NCBI GenBank assembly: GCA_038373885.1
Contig: JAWZYV010012234.1
Coordinates: forward strand, 186,001-250,000
Direction: 5' to 3'
DNA: 64,000 nt
Origin: Cheiracanthium punctorium
Taxonomy: Eukaryota > Arthropoda > Arachnida > Araneae > Cheiracanthiidae
Part shown: positions 43,501-52,497 of the stretch, in pieces
How the letters are laid out: each line of letters starts with the position of its first letter
Numbering within the stretch: the first letter of the stretch is position 1
Position numbers and translations under genes: made by a program
Notes under the pieces: generated by a model
Seen by the model: only the letters and a program-made list of their open reading frames with translations
What the model was told of the DNA's origin: nothing
Database searches by the model: none

Positions 43501-45436
43501 ATTATTGCCTGTATTAATTACGAAATAGTATTCTAAGACACAATTAGGTAATTAAAACACACCTGAGCCAGAAATTATTATATATCACGTTCATAAGTCT
43601 ATGTATTTCATATTTTTTTGAAGTTCCGCTAATTCAACGATCTCCATTTACTTCGCCTCGATGGAAATATAAACAACCTGGATGCGCAGAAGCAGGAGAT
43701 GTGCAGTTACCAAGTGTGCGTAGCGCCAATTGTTTGCAACAGCAGCGTTATCCAACTTTCTAAGAGAAGTCTCCCCTCCTATACATTTACCTTCGTGAAT
43801 TGAACAGCAAGAAACAAACGCCTACCGACTTTTGCTCACTAAAATGTATTCTAAGTAAGCTGCGAGGAAGTAAATGAAAATATTGCTATTAAATAGCTGT
43901 CCTGTGGCATGTAATACTAAAGCTGAGCCAGGTTTGCACGGATGAAGAAATCACTTTTCTGTCTGTAATAAGTAGATTAGCATTCGTGTATTCCATTCTA
44001 ATGCTAAAAACCTACCAAATTTTGTACGGAAATTCTCCAAGACGGGTCTCGACACACCTCGAAGCGATGTTTTCGAAATTCGAATTAGAAAATGTTTTAT
44101 TTTATGTTTTGTCCGATTTTTAGCGATTTTTCTTGCGTAATACATAATAACGCCGGTAATTGCACTCGCAAGAAAACGATATTTACATCATCGTATAGAG
44201 GAGAAAATTTTCTTTTAAAAACTGTTTGTTCGGACTGTGTAACATAATTTGCAGATTTTTGGTAATTTTTCAAATAAAATTAAATTTGACGCTGACTTTC
44301 GTAAAATATTTTTAAAACTGCTGCATCTTGAATTCTATCTGTCATAACTTTTTTATATTTGGACAAAAGACGGAGCACACATTTCGCCCACTTTTAAAAG
44401 AAGAACGGAGGAAAAATATAAATTAGGAGAATTTTTACGAATTTTTTAGTAAAGAAGGATTTTCATTTCAGTAGCACCTGCTTATGAGTTTCGGTTTGAT
44501 ATCTTGTGGTTTGGTTGTCATGGATACAGTAACAATGATTAAAATTGCCAGTTGAAAAAAATAAATAAAAACGGGTCCCGCGAGCAGACGATTTCTTTGC
44601 TTGGCTGGATTTCCTTTTATAAATACTGGATTTATTTGCGAGAAGAAAAATTAAACTGAGAAAAACAATTTTAAAGCCTTTATAAATAGCGCAGTCTTAT
44701 CTCTTTTCTTTTTGTAAAGGGTTGCAAGAGAGGGTGACGTATTTTTAAAATAAAAAAAAATGTCCATTTCATGTAGTGTCTGAGGTATTTAACGCTAAAA
44801 CGTGAACCTAAAAGACAGCATGTCTGAGGAAATAAGACATTTTGAAAGTGAGAAGTTCACTGCAAATGGTCCATTTGCATTTTTTTGATACCGAATGACG
44901 CTGACATAGTTTTTTTTTTTTTTTTTTTTTTTTTTGTGTTGTGTGTGTGTGTGTGTGTGTCATTATATTGCAATGATCTCAGGTTATTACATATATGACG
45001 CAAATTTTAAGTCAAGAGTGAAATAATTTTGCTTTTTCTAGATTCCACATCACTGGAATTAATTCGAATTACACATGTGAGGAAATTTTTCGTTTCCTAC
45101 CGTGCGAAGAACGGGCACGCAGCTAGTAATTAATATGTGCGATGAAAAAGTAGTCTTAACTTTATAACATTAGGAACAAATAAATTTATATCAATAGAAG
45201 GATAGTTCACAATTCGAAAGTCTTATCTGAGTTATTATTGGCCAGCCGTAGGAGAAAAGGATTGGTTTTAAATATCTTATCTGTATGGTTATCATTTAAA
45301 TTAATAAAGTTTAGAATATTATGATGTATAATTAATTACCTGTGTAAGTTCCAACTTTTCTCTTGTCGAAATCTTGTTGTGTAGTCGAAACCAAATGCTT
45401 GGCTCTGTCACACGATAACGGAATCGATATTGGACC
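34559..45436 (-). CDS. 3' part of a putative axonemal microtubule-associated/inner protein gene (three exons)
   Basis: Three minus-strand exons are bounded by good splice sites: 45340-45436 (acceptor CTTAG, donor CAG|GTAATT), 41777-41884 (acceptor TTCTACAG, donor CCA|GTAAGT) and 34559-34671 (acceptor after a long pyrimidine tract, TTGTAG; stop 34559-34561). Phases agree (1 then 1). The 105 residues read through with no stop and include STTQQDFDKRKVGTY, HGERPEEILTTIGP and EWETTYQKDYQYVPPKERMY. Repeated Thr-Thr-Tyr/Gln ... Asp-Tyr/Phe motifs with Pro-rich ends resemble SAXO/TEX45-type and other ciliary microtubule inner proteins. That assignment is resemblance only. First codon positions are purine/G-rich in this frame, supporting it. 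An AATAAA lies just after the stop. Earlier exons were not found. The introns are packed with transposons. Confidence 0.55.
34890..35217 (-). pseudogene. Fragment of a transposon-associated ORF (NLVDPSKVLLPSLYIKLG family)
   Basis: The minus-strand translation gives NLVDPSKVLLPSLYIKLG then LMKQFAKD. This is a motif I recognise from repetitive, probably transposon-derived, uncharacterised arthropod proteins, where it continues to a conserved region ending in a WxxF-type helix. Here a frameshift follows ...SIYKG; the second frame continues with EDWKSFEDKVLENN and then stops. It lies in the intron of the minus-strand gene and abuts the TIR element at 35232. Function unknown. Confidence 0.5.
35232..36188 (+). 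mobile_element. ~0.95-kb non-autonomous TIR element, copy 1
   Basis: The ends are TATAGGAGTGGACACT at the left and, from the right, TATAGGAGGGGACACTT, next to TA-rich target sequence. Homology to 42857-43783 covers the full length (CGTGCAGCGATCCTAG, CATGAAATAAATGTAAATACTGC, GATCTCCATTTACTTCGC, GCGCCATCTGT). It is non-coding. Size and TA flanks suggest a Tc1/mariner-type MITE, unproven. Confidence 0.65.
36417..38484. mobile_element. 2.07-kb foldback element with ~750-800-bp arms
   Basis: The left arm begins GGGTCATTCCACGTCAGATC and the right arm ends with its reverse complement ACGTGGAATGACCC. The arms correspond base by base with few differences from about 36417-37205 and 37685-38484. They surround an unpaired ~480-bp centre with no coding sequence. 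Flanks AGTT (36413-36416) and AGTA (38485-38488) may be a degraded short target duplication. High arm identity implies a recent insertion or ongoing arm conversion. Transcripts would form a very long double-stranded RNA hairpin within the intron of the minus-strand gene. Confidence 0.9.
38485..39215. other. AT-rich intronic DNA, nothing recognised
   Basis: No gene or element is supported. A TA-rich segment with an A run near 38610. Confidence 0.4.
39216..39602 (+). mobile_element. Possible solo LTR (387 bp), weak
   Basis: The segment starts TGTGGTACC and ends GGTACTCA. It contains a TATA-like ACATAAAAAG near 39476 and an AATAAA-type signal at about 39576-39583, in an order compatible with an LTR. 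No clear 5-bp target duplication flanks it, and the following GGTTGCGAACTTTGGCAC could be a primer-binding region or unique DNA. Confidence 0.22.
39366..39418. repeat. Inverted repeat TACTGCGTGGCATACGT / ACGTATGTCACGCAGTA
   Basis: Two 17-nt arms pair with one mismatch across a 19-nt loop. The loop itself contains the short repeat pair GTAACCA/GTTACCA. Confidence 0.9.
39603..40230. other. AT-rich intronic DNA, nothing recognised
   Basis: No feature is supported between the possible LTR and the Tc1 element. Confidence 0.4.
40231..41735 (+). mobile_element. Nearly intact Tc1-like transposon (1505 bp)
   Basis: The terminal inverted repeats are identical over 27 bp, beginning CACTCATGTCCATAAATTAA, and are flanked by TA at 40229-40230 and 41736-41737. 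The inside carries one transposase gene. It lies in an intron of the minus-strand gene, with its right end only 41 bp from the donor of the 41777-41884 exon. It looks recent. Confidence 0.95.
40481..41509 (+). pseudogene. Tc1 DD34E transposase with one premature stop
   Basis: It catalyses cut-and-paste transposition of the surrounding element. Starting at ATG 40481 the frame covers 342 residues, the usual Tc1 length, with a single in-frame TAA at codon 73 (40697-40699) after DRYL. Everything after it stays in the same frame. The N-terminal part has a helix-turn-helix (LEVSEELGIAQSVISRLWQR). The catalytic residues are Asp in FSDESRF, Asp in DDNARPH and Glu in NPIEHVWD, with 34 residues between the last two (DD34E). 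The C-terminus ends SSGRHTPY. A second ATG at 40790 could only yield a protein without the DNA-binding region. Confidence 0.95.
41885..42856. other. Intronic DNA, nothing firmly recognised
   Basis: It holds a short (CATA)n run near 42737-42755. At about 42455-42515 are TTGCCAAG and TTGGCGATAAATCGCCAA palindromic words, similar to those in the solo LTR at 53930. Confidence 0.4.
42857..43783 (+). mobile_element. ~0.93-kb non-autonomous TIR element, copy 2
   Basis: A full-length relative of 35232-36188 in the same orientation, from TATAGGAGTGGGCACTCC to CTCCCCTCCTATA. It sits in the next intron of the same minus-strand gene. A third, truncated inverted copy is at 58064-58505. Confidence 0.65.
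44010..45126 (+). mobile_element. Non-autonomous Helitron, 5' truncated
   Basis: From CCTACCAAATTTTGTACGG it follows the intact copy at 58506-59656 almost base for base, to the same 3' end: the hairpin CCGTGCGAAGAACGG and then GCACGCAGCTAG, with T as the next base. The first ~100 bp of the family are missing. A poly-T plus (GT)n tract lies at 44910-44960. Confidence 0.85.
44910..44960. repeat. Poly-T and (GT)n tract within the Helitron
   Basis: A T run of about 26 followed by alternating GT. The sister copy at 59467-59498 has the same tract with different lengths. Confidence 0.95.
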
Positions 45437-46184
45437 CTAAGCATCATCAATTGAATTATATATATATATATATATTTTAAAAAAAATCTATTTTTAAGAA
45501 TGGTTGATTACTGGTACTTTTTCCTTTTTATGTGAGTCTGTAACCAATGAAGCCAAACAGAGTACTGTTCTACATAAATATTTTACAATTATATTAGCAT
45601 AAATAGCAATTAATAAATGTGTATGATTATTATCAATATCATTACTGTTAAAATTATTTCTACAGTTTTTCTCCTTTTCCACAACTTCAACTAAGTACTT
45701 CTTAGCTACTGCAGCTAGTACTACGTTAAACATAGGCTAGCTATACTAGTGTAATATTTATTTTATTATTTATTCATTTAACTATTACCATTTTTATTCT
45801 TTTTATTTATTCATTTAATTATTACTTTTTTTATTTATTCTCTTCCTTTCCATACTTCCAAAGTATTATTAATATATCATTTTTTTTTTACACTCCATGA
45901 CATTACTTGTCTATTGATGGCATTAAGTCTTCTCTGATGGCAACATGCACTAATACTGCCTCCATTACTGAGCTTTGATCTTCGTGTCGGTCCACTTCCT
46001 CGTTGTTTATTTCTAATAGCTACGGTCGCGCCCCCAAGTTACAAAAGGACCCTAATTTTGGTCAGGTAACTTGCAGAAACCTAGCTATTATTGTTTTTTT
46101 CGATTAAATTGAAATGTGTGTGCGGTGGCGCCTGATGATAGAGCACACCATTTCAATATTAATTCCATTTTCCGACTATTTCTG
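45437..46184. other. Upstream of the 45340-45436 exon; no further exon identified
   Basis: On the minus strand an ATG near 45964 in GCTCAGTAATGGAGGC opens about 19 codons (MEAVLVHVAIREDLMPSI) before a weak donor. It was considered as a first exon but its phase does not fit the preferred frame. Otherwise AT-rich. Confidence 0.35.
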
Positions 46185-46420
46185 ATTACATGTGATTAGG
46201 CTTAAAAGCACACCAGTTCTAATTTGGCGCTTTATATTCAATTTTTCCACTCTTTCATTGCCTTAAAAGGCTATATTTAAACACTTATCCGGTATAAGCT
46301 CGTTAATTGGCACCATGTGCTATCTACTTTTTTATTTTTTATATTTTTTTCACTTTATCGTTGGATTATCTTGGGATTTCACTTTACGTAAGTAAACTAT
46401 TATATATTATATATATATAT
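46185..46420 (+). repeat. Dispersed repeat, copy ending in (AT)n
   Basis: It runs from TACATGTGATTAGGCTTA through CACTCTTTCATTGCCTTAAA, CCGGTATAAGCTCGTTAATT and TTATCTTGGGATTTCACTTT to an (AT)n tail. It matches 54668-54893 in inverted orientation and part of 31955-32065. A simple-repeat tail at one end suggests a SINE or LINE tail. No polymerase III boxes were identified. Confidence 0.7.
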
Positions 46421-46423
46421 ATA

Positions 46424-47957
46424 CCGGTTGCTTCAAAAATGACCGGTGAAAAATCAATAAAAACTAAAACTAAACGGGCATAGATAGAAATTAACCGTTT
46501 GTTGCAATATGCTTGGGAAAACAATAAATTTTCAGGTAGACAAACTTTCGAAATTAGTTACAATTTTCAACAACAGATGGCGCTGCAAACGTTTTGAAAG
46601 ATATACAAGGAAACTCAGTCTGTGAGTTCGCCATTCTGTAAGTCGTCTTTCTGTTTTAAGCATGTGCTGCTCACAGATTGCAAGTTTGCTGTGAAAAAGT
46701 AGTTTATTCCTTAGAACAGAGGATTTTTCTGATGTCAGAAATCCACCGCCTAGAACACAGTGTTCTTGCAACAAGACGAAGTTTTCAACTGGAGTTTAAT
46801 GTAACCAAGAGATCAAAAACCGGTACAATAAAGGATCTGTTTAAAAAATTTCAACGGACTGGGAACGTGCTGGAAAGGTGGGCGACCGCGTACGGCAACC
46901 ACAGAGGGCAACGCTCAGCTTGTGCAACAGGTGATCCAACAGCGGCCTCGGTTTTCCATTCGCCGTGTTGCAGCTGCGGTCTAAATAAAGCCAACGTCCA
47001 CGTATCGCCTCATGCGCCAGAGTTTACACCTCTATCCAAACAAAAATCAAATTCGGCAATCCCTCAGCGATGCTTCTATTAATGAACATTCGCTAACGAT
47101 ATGATGCAAAGGACTGATGACGCCGATATCCATGTAGTCAGCATTTGGTTTACTGACGAAGATTATTTGTACCTGGACGGCTTGGTCAATAAACAGAATT
47201 GGCGCACATGGAGAATCGAAAACCCCCATGTTGCAGTCAAATCATCCCTGCATCCGCAAAAAGTAATGGTTTGGGTAGCCATTTATTCCAAAGGACTCAT
47301 TGGCCCATTTTTCAGATCCGAAACGATTACTGCACCACGCTATCTGGACATTCTTCGTGAATTTGTGGCGGTACAAAATGCCTTAGAGGACACAGCGAAC
47401 ACTTCGTGGTTTATGCAAGATGATGCCCGGCCACATCGCGCGGAAGACGTCTTTAATTTCCTGAACGAGCATTTCGATGATCGTGTGATTGCTTTTGGCT
47501 ATCCCACACATGCAGGAAGCGGCGTGGATTGGCCTCCCTATTCTCCAGACATGAACCCCTGTGACTTCTTTCTCTGGGGACACTTGAAAGACCAGGCGTA
47601 CCGACACAATCCAGAAACAATTGAACAACTGGATCAGTACATCTCTTCTGCATGTAAAGCCATCCCGCCTGAGACGTTTACACGGGTTTCTGGTAACTTC
47701 GTTCTAAGACTACGCCATATTATGGCTGTGCATGGTGGATATATCGTAGGATAGATTTAGGTGGAAAATATCGTAGTTTAGATTTTTTCAGACTGCAGTG
47801 CCATCTGTTGTTGATCATTGTAACTAATTTCGAAAGTTTGTCTCCCCGAAAATTTGATGTTGTCCCAAGCATATTGCAACAAACGGTGTATTTCTATCGC
47901 TGCCCGTTTAGTTTTTATTGATTTTTCAAATATACCGGTCATTTTTAAAACACCCGG
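46424..47957 (+). mobile_element. Tc1/mariner-superfamily element with long (~170-bp) terminal repeats
   Basis: The ends CCGGTTGCTTCAAAAATGACC and CCGGGTGTTTTAAAAATGACC (from the right) abut TA at 46422-46423 and 47958-47959. The inverted similarity continues about 170 bp inwards, through GTTTGTTGCAATATGCTTGG and CAACAGATGGC on each side. Inside is a damaged transposase gene. Confidence 0.85.
46690..47754 (+). pseudogene. Mariner-superfamily transposase pseudogene, DD47D-type spacing
   Basis: The N-terminal part reads VYSLEQRIFLMSEIHRLEHS ... FNVTKRSKTGTIKDLF, a helix-turn-helix region. At least two frameshifts lie between about 46870 and 47100 (fragments VQQVIQQRPRFSIRRVAAAV and TYRLMRQSLHLYPNKNQI are in other frames). 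From 47101 the catalytic part is open to the stop at 47752: first Asp in WFTDEDYL, second in MQDDARPH, third in SPDMNPCDFFLWG. I count 47 residues between the second and third Asp, against 34 in classic mariner. The extra length falls in an AFGYPTHAGSGVDWPP insert. The gene is inactive because of the frameshifts, but the catalytic half is well kept. Confidence 0.85.

Positions 47958-47965
<8 letters not shown>

Positions 47966-47992
<27 letters not shown>
47966..47992. repeat. (GT)n microsatellite
   Basis: Alternating GT, about 27 bp, between the transposon end and the ACAGGGTGTCC terminus at 47995. Confidence 0.95.
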
Positions 47993-48180
47993 ATACAGGG
48001 TGTCCAGTGCTAACGGTGCCCAATGGCTACTTCCGAAACCGTATAGGGAGAGTGTGAACTAATAGTAGGAATTGAAAAAAAAGAGATGCAGAATTAGATG
48101 TTACAATAGTTCTAAATACAAAATTTACCACTCTACGGTTAAAAGTTTTAGAGCTATGCGAAATGCAAAATGATTTTTGG

Positions 48181-48442
48181 CGCCAAATTTAGGCATATTT
48201 TGGCAAAACCCGCCAAGGTCGACGACAGATGGCGAGGTTTTGGACATGGACCAAACAATGACTGACTATCGCCAAATTTGGCAATATTTCGCCAAAACTC
48301 GCCAAGGACGAAGACAAATGGCGATATTTTGGGTATGGAAAAATGACTGACTATCGTCAAATTTGGCAATATTTTAGCAAAACTCGCCAAGGTCGATGAC
48401 AAATTGCGAGATTTTGGGCATGGACCAAACAATGACAGACTA
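48181..48442 (+). repeat. Tandem repeat, three units of ~88 bp
   Basis: The units begin GCGCCAAATTTAGGCATATT, GCCAAATTTGGCAATATTTC and GTCAAATTTGGCAATATTTT. Each contains ACTCGCCAAGG, GACAAATGGCGA and TTTTGGGCATGGA, and ends near TGACTGACTA. A minus-strand reading frame across it only reflects the repeat. The word CGCCAAATTTGGCGATATTT recurs in the solo LTR at 53930. Confidence 0.85.
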
Positions 48443-48599
48443 CAGATGTAATATATTGAAGATGTCGATAGACATTAATGTATTGAAATTCTTTTGGGTG
48501 GTCCTGTAAATAAACTCTCCAGTAGATTGGAACCAAAAATCGAGATGCGCAATAAGCTATTACGACAATCTTATATATGAAATTTTAACATTCTACTAG

Positions 48600-48771
48600 C
48601 AGGGGCGTAGCCAAGGGGGGGGGGGTTAGGGGGTCATAACCTCCCCATGGGAAATTTTTTGCCATACAAAATGCATATTCTTCACTAAATTATCACACAC
48701 ACGTATACATATATATGAGTTGTAGTAGTCGTAACCCCCCCCCCCATGAAAAATTTCTGGCTACGCCCCTG
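48600..48771. mobile_element. hAT-like MITE (CAGGGGCGTAGCCA family), copy 1
   Basis: The terminal repeats are CAGGGGCGTAGCCA at the left and CAGGGGCGTAGCCAGA from the right, with G and C runs just inside. Flanks TCTACTAG and TCTACGAC are a degraded 8-bp duplication (6 of 8). Confidence 0.8.
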
Positions 48772-49073
48772 TCTACGACTAATAGTTTTTGAGATTTAAG
48801 AGTAAAATACATACGCACGTACAAAAGTCGCCAAGCTTGGTGACTTTTGACGTAATTCTTGAGGGAGGCACGTGACTGTGGTCGGACTATTACCTAACTA
48901 TAGGGTAGGACGGTATTGTACTTGAAATGGATGAATGTCCCTAAAACTGCCATTGACCATAAAGTGATGGAAATCTTTTGAGTGTTCCTGTAGCAGCACT
49001 ATAAATGATAAAAACACTTTCTTCGATGGAAAAATTCATTTTGTAACCCTTAACAGAATATATCACTTCTGAG

Positions 49074-49244
49074 CATGGGCGTAGCCAGAAATTTTTCATG
49101 GGGGGGGGTCACGACTACTACAACTCATATATATGTATACGTGGGTGTGACAATGTAGTGAAGATTATACATTTTGTATGGCAAAAAATTCCTCATGGGG
49201 GGGGGGTTATGACCCCCTAACCCCCCCCCTTGGCTACAACCCTG
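49074..49244. mobile_element. hAT-like MITE (CAGGGGCGTAGCCA family), copy 2, inverted
   Basis: An inverted relative of 48600-48771, about 300 bp away. It starts CATGGGCGTAGCCAGAAATT and ends CTTGGCTACAACCCTG. Shared internal sequence includes ACTCATATATATGTATACGT and TTTTGTATGGCAAAAAATT. No clean target duplication is visible. Confidence 0.75.
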
Positions 49245-49503
49245 TCTGAGTCATTTGAACAAGTCTAATATCTCTAAAATATGCTTTAATGAATTTCTGC
49301 CCATAGAGCGTAATGTATTTAAAATCTTTTGGGCGGCCCTGTAGGTAAATTATCCAGTTGATTGGGACCGAAACTTAATTAACATCCAATGTCATCCACT
49401 ACAAGTTTAAAGAAAATGTATTTGAACTTGAATGGATGAGTAAAAAAGCATTTTATTAACGATTGAAAATTTGTACAAGAGTGTGACCTAATAGTAGGAA
49501 TTG

Positions 49504-50572
49504 GAAAAAAAAAAAAAAAAAAGGACGAAAATCTGAAACACTTTCAGATTTTAAATACGCACTAAAATGTTGGAACAGCTTTGGTATCGCCCATTCTTGG
49601 CCCCTTTTGTTTTTTGCCAAACCTTCGCCGAGTGCCGTGTTTTGTAAAAGGTTTACCTTTCAGACTCTTGATGCAACTGTCGAGTTTCAGAATGGCAGAC
49701 ATCTTGCTTCCAGACAATAATAACGTCGACAAAAACATATTACACTTTCATGTACAGTTACAACGATATTACCATACATACACAAATAAATATACAAGAG
49801 CTGAAAAATATACAAGAGCTCATAAAAAAGTAAATTCATTTCGCTATAGCTTCCTAATTTTTATATTTTTCGTTAGTTTTAAAATTATCACCCCCCCCCT
49901 AGAAAAGCATTTTTATAACAACAATACAAACAAAAAATATCAACAATCCCTAGTCAATGCAAAACTCCCTAAAACTTAAAATTAAAATTCTCCCAATTGA
50001 TATCCCTTATTATCTCAAAAAAGTCATTGCACAAATATATCCTACCGTAAAAGCGTATAAAAAAACTCAAATTCACAACGAACTACGGGTAAAAACATAT
50101 ATTTAAACAAAATTCCTCGTAAACTCATACATGTAATGTCTATTTGCAACTCCTAGTTTTCCCACTAACTCGAAAACTCAAACGCAAAATGCCTAGTCAA
50201 AAAAAATTAGCTTTTAACTTCTCAATGCAAGTCCCGAAAATCTGATGTTTTAGTTATTAAAAACTGCATATTCTATACGTTTGCGCCATTTGTCGATGGC
50301 TTTGTAAATAAAAACTCAATTGTATTCCTTATGTTTATATATAAAAGAAAATGATGATGTGTAAATAGTTATGAAATGTAAATAGTTTTATTGTATGTTA
50401 TAGGAACACTGTTTTTTTTTTTTTTTTCGCACGATAAAAAGTAGCCTGTTTGTTAATCCAGGACTTTAACTGTCTTTATTCCAAATTTCATCCAAATCCG
50501 TCAACCCGTTTCAGTGGAAAAGAGTAACAAACATACATACAAACAGTGACATTTATAATATTAGTAGGATGA
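49504..50572. other. Non-coding DNA within the composite block
   Basis: AT-rich with several A, T and C homopolymer runs (for example near 49506-49523 and 50412-50427). No gene is supported. Confidence 0.4.
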
Positions 50573-52497
50573 TACCAGAAACAATCAAAGCCAACAAATC
50601 AATTCCTATAAAATTATGAAATGTAAATTTATATACGATCCCCCGGTCCTACTATATTTAGAAAATTTTTCTTCCACAATACAATTCCATGCACAATTAA
50701 AAAATAAAATAAATAAAAATAAAAAATAAAAATCGTCCTTCTACGACCAAAATTCACCGAGTTGCAGCTGCTTAGAGTTAGAGCACTTTTCGAGCAGCGA
50801 AATAGCGGTTGTATACAAAATGAATTTGAGAAAAATTAATGTACATGGTTTTGAGCCTTGTGACATTTATTAACAACAATTTCGTTGACTATTTTATGAA
50901 CGTAGATTGCAATAAAGAAGATTAACGTTTAACTATGTGTATCCAACAAATTAACATAAGAAATATAGCTTATACTGAAAATAGAATTTTTAAAGAGTTT
51001 TTTTTAATGAGCTGGTGTTAAAATAAAAACTCCAGGAGATAAAACACTTCATCAAACATTAAATTAGAAAATGAAACATTTTAAAATACAAATACAGTTG
51101 GACCTCTATATAACGAAGTCGCTAAATCCCAGAAAAAAGTTCGCCATATAGAAAATTCGTTAAATAGAGATTTATCGTTTAAATGCTTTAAACAGCATAC
51201 AACTGATTTTATATTTATAAATACTAAATATTATTGAAAAGAGGAGTTATTTACCCTTTTTAAAAATTAATAATAATAATTTGCGGTGTTTTTTTTAACT
51301 TATCAAAAAGAAATCTGCAAGGAGAAACAAAAGTCCGAAATTAGACAGCATTTTTGGTTTTAAGTAAATTATTTTATGATAAATTAATGAATTTTAGTGT
51401 AATTATCGTATTCATTATAATACGTAAATTAAGAATACATGACCATCATGTGGTACTGTCGGACATAATTAAATTTAAGCACTCGTGATCCTTAATTGCT
51501 GAAAATTATGTTAATTTTGTCTGTTTTTTAACAGCGATTTTACTACCCTCAGTGAATTAAGACACCTGGTGAAACCAGTTCAAGGTCAACGATAAAAATG
51601 AAATGTAGTAAAAGAACAAAATTGACTTAGATCACTTCCACGTTGAAAAGTGCCCCGTTACGATAAACCTTTAAGGGACCATATAAATATTGAAATTTTA
51701 AATTATAGGTTATAACTTCCTTTTCTGGCAGAATGCAGAGAAAGAAATGAAATTTACTAATCTTTAAGCAAAGGGTTATAATCAGGCTCTATAAAAATCT
51801 ATCTAGGATCAGACTTACTAAGTTGTATATATGTGTAGCATGCAGATGTGTAACACCAAGTATGATACGCAAAGTACAGGAAGAGTTTTCTACACAGGTG
51901 CATATTTGCATTGCAACTGAAGAAAGCTATACTTTGAGCAAATGTTACGCTAACAGGTTTGTAATGTTATTTTAAGTTTCTAAAATGCATATATTCGTAC
52001 TTTAAAATGTTTCGTTTTCTAATTTAATGTTTAATGAAGTGTTTCATTCTCTTGTTTTTGTATTTTAAGTTATCCGACACCAGTTCATTAAAAAACTCTT
52101 TAAAAAATTCTATTTTCAGTATAAGCTATTTTTTATGTTAACTTATTTGATACACATAGTTAAACGTTAATCTTCTTTATTGCAATCTACATTCATAAAA
52201 TAGTCAATGAAATTGCTAATATAAATATTACAAGGCTCAAAATCAAATACATTAATTTTTCTCAAATTTATTTTGTATACAGCCCTTATTTCGCATCTCG
52301 AAAAGTGCTCTCACTTTAAGCAGCTGTAACTCGATGAATTTTGGTCGTGGAAGGATGAATTTTTTTTACTGTGCGTGAAATCGTATAAGGAAAATTTTTC
52401 TATATATAACGGATAGGACTGAGGGACCGTATAAAAATTTAAATTTCGTAATTTTTATAGGAATTCATTTATTGGCTTCGATTGCTTCTGATATAAT
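50573..52497. mobile_element. 1.9-kb foldback element, older
   Basis: The left arm, 50573 to about 51105, starts ACCAGAAACAATCAAAGCC. It pairs with about 51985-52497, which ends GGCTTCGATTGCTTCTGAT. Paired blocks include GTTTAACTATGTGTATCCAA with its complement at 52145-52165, and AATTCACCGAGTTGCAGCTGC with its complement near 52318-52340. Arm identity is clearly lower than in the 36417 foldback. The ~880-bp centre is non-coding and begins with a pogo-like end (TTGGACCTCTATATAACGAA at about 51102). Confidence 0.8.

Larger units (their letters stand above)
48443..49503. repeat. Degenerate internal modules with TCTTTTGGGYGGTCCTGTA
   Basis: The phrase AATCTTTTGGG.GG.CCTGTA followed by ATTATCCAGTTGATTGG recurs at about 48490, 48970 (weaker) and 49328. 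The phrase GTGTGAACTAATAGTAGGAATTG at 48050 recurs at 49480. The block thus contains repeated ancestral modules, split by hAT MITEs. Confidence 0.5.

Noticed and set aside
43951..44145. Minus-strand frame, nearly repeated at 58331-58756
   Set aside because: Same antisense frame in two Helitron copies. Its repetition reflects the element, not selection; no Rep or helicase motifs.
45897..45964. Minus-strand ATG with about 19 codons as first exon of the axonemal-like gene
   Set aside because: The donor is weak and its phase would force the less supported frame in the next exon.
48154..48432. Minus-strand frame with repeated PxPKxRxLSSTLAxFAKI
   Set aside because: It is the translation of the 88-bp tandem repeat.
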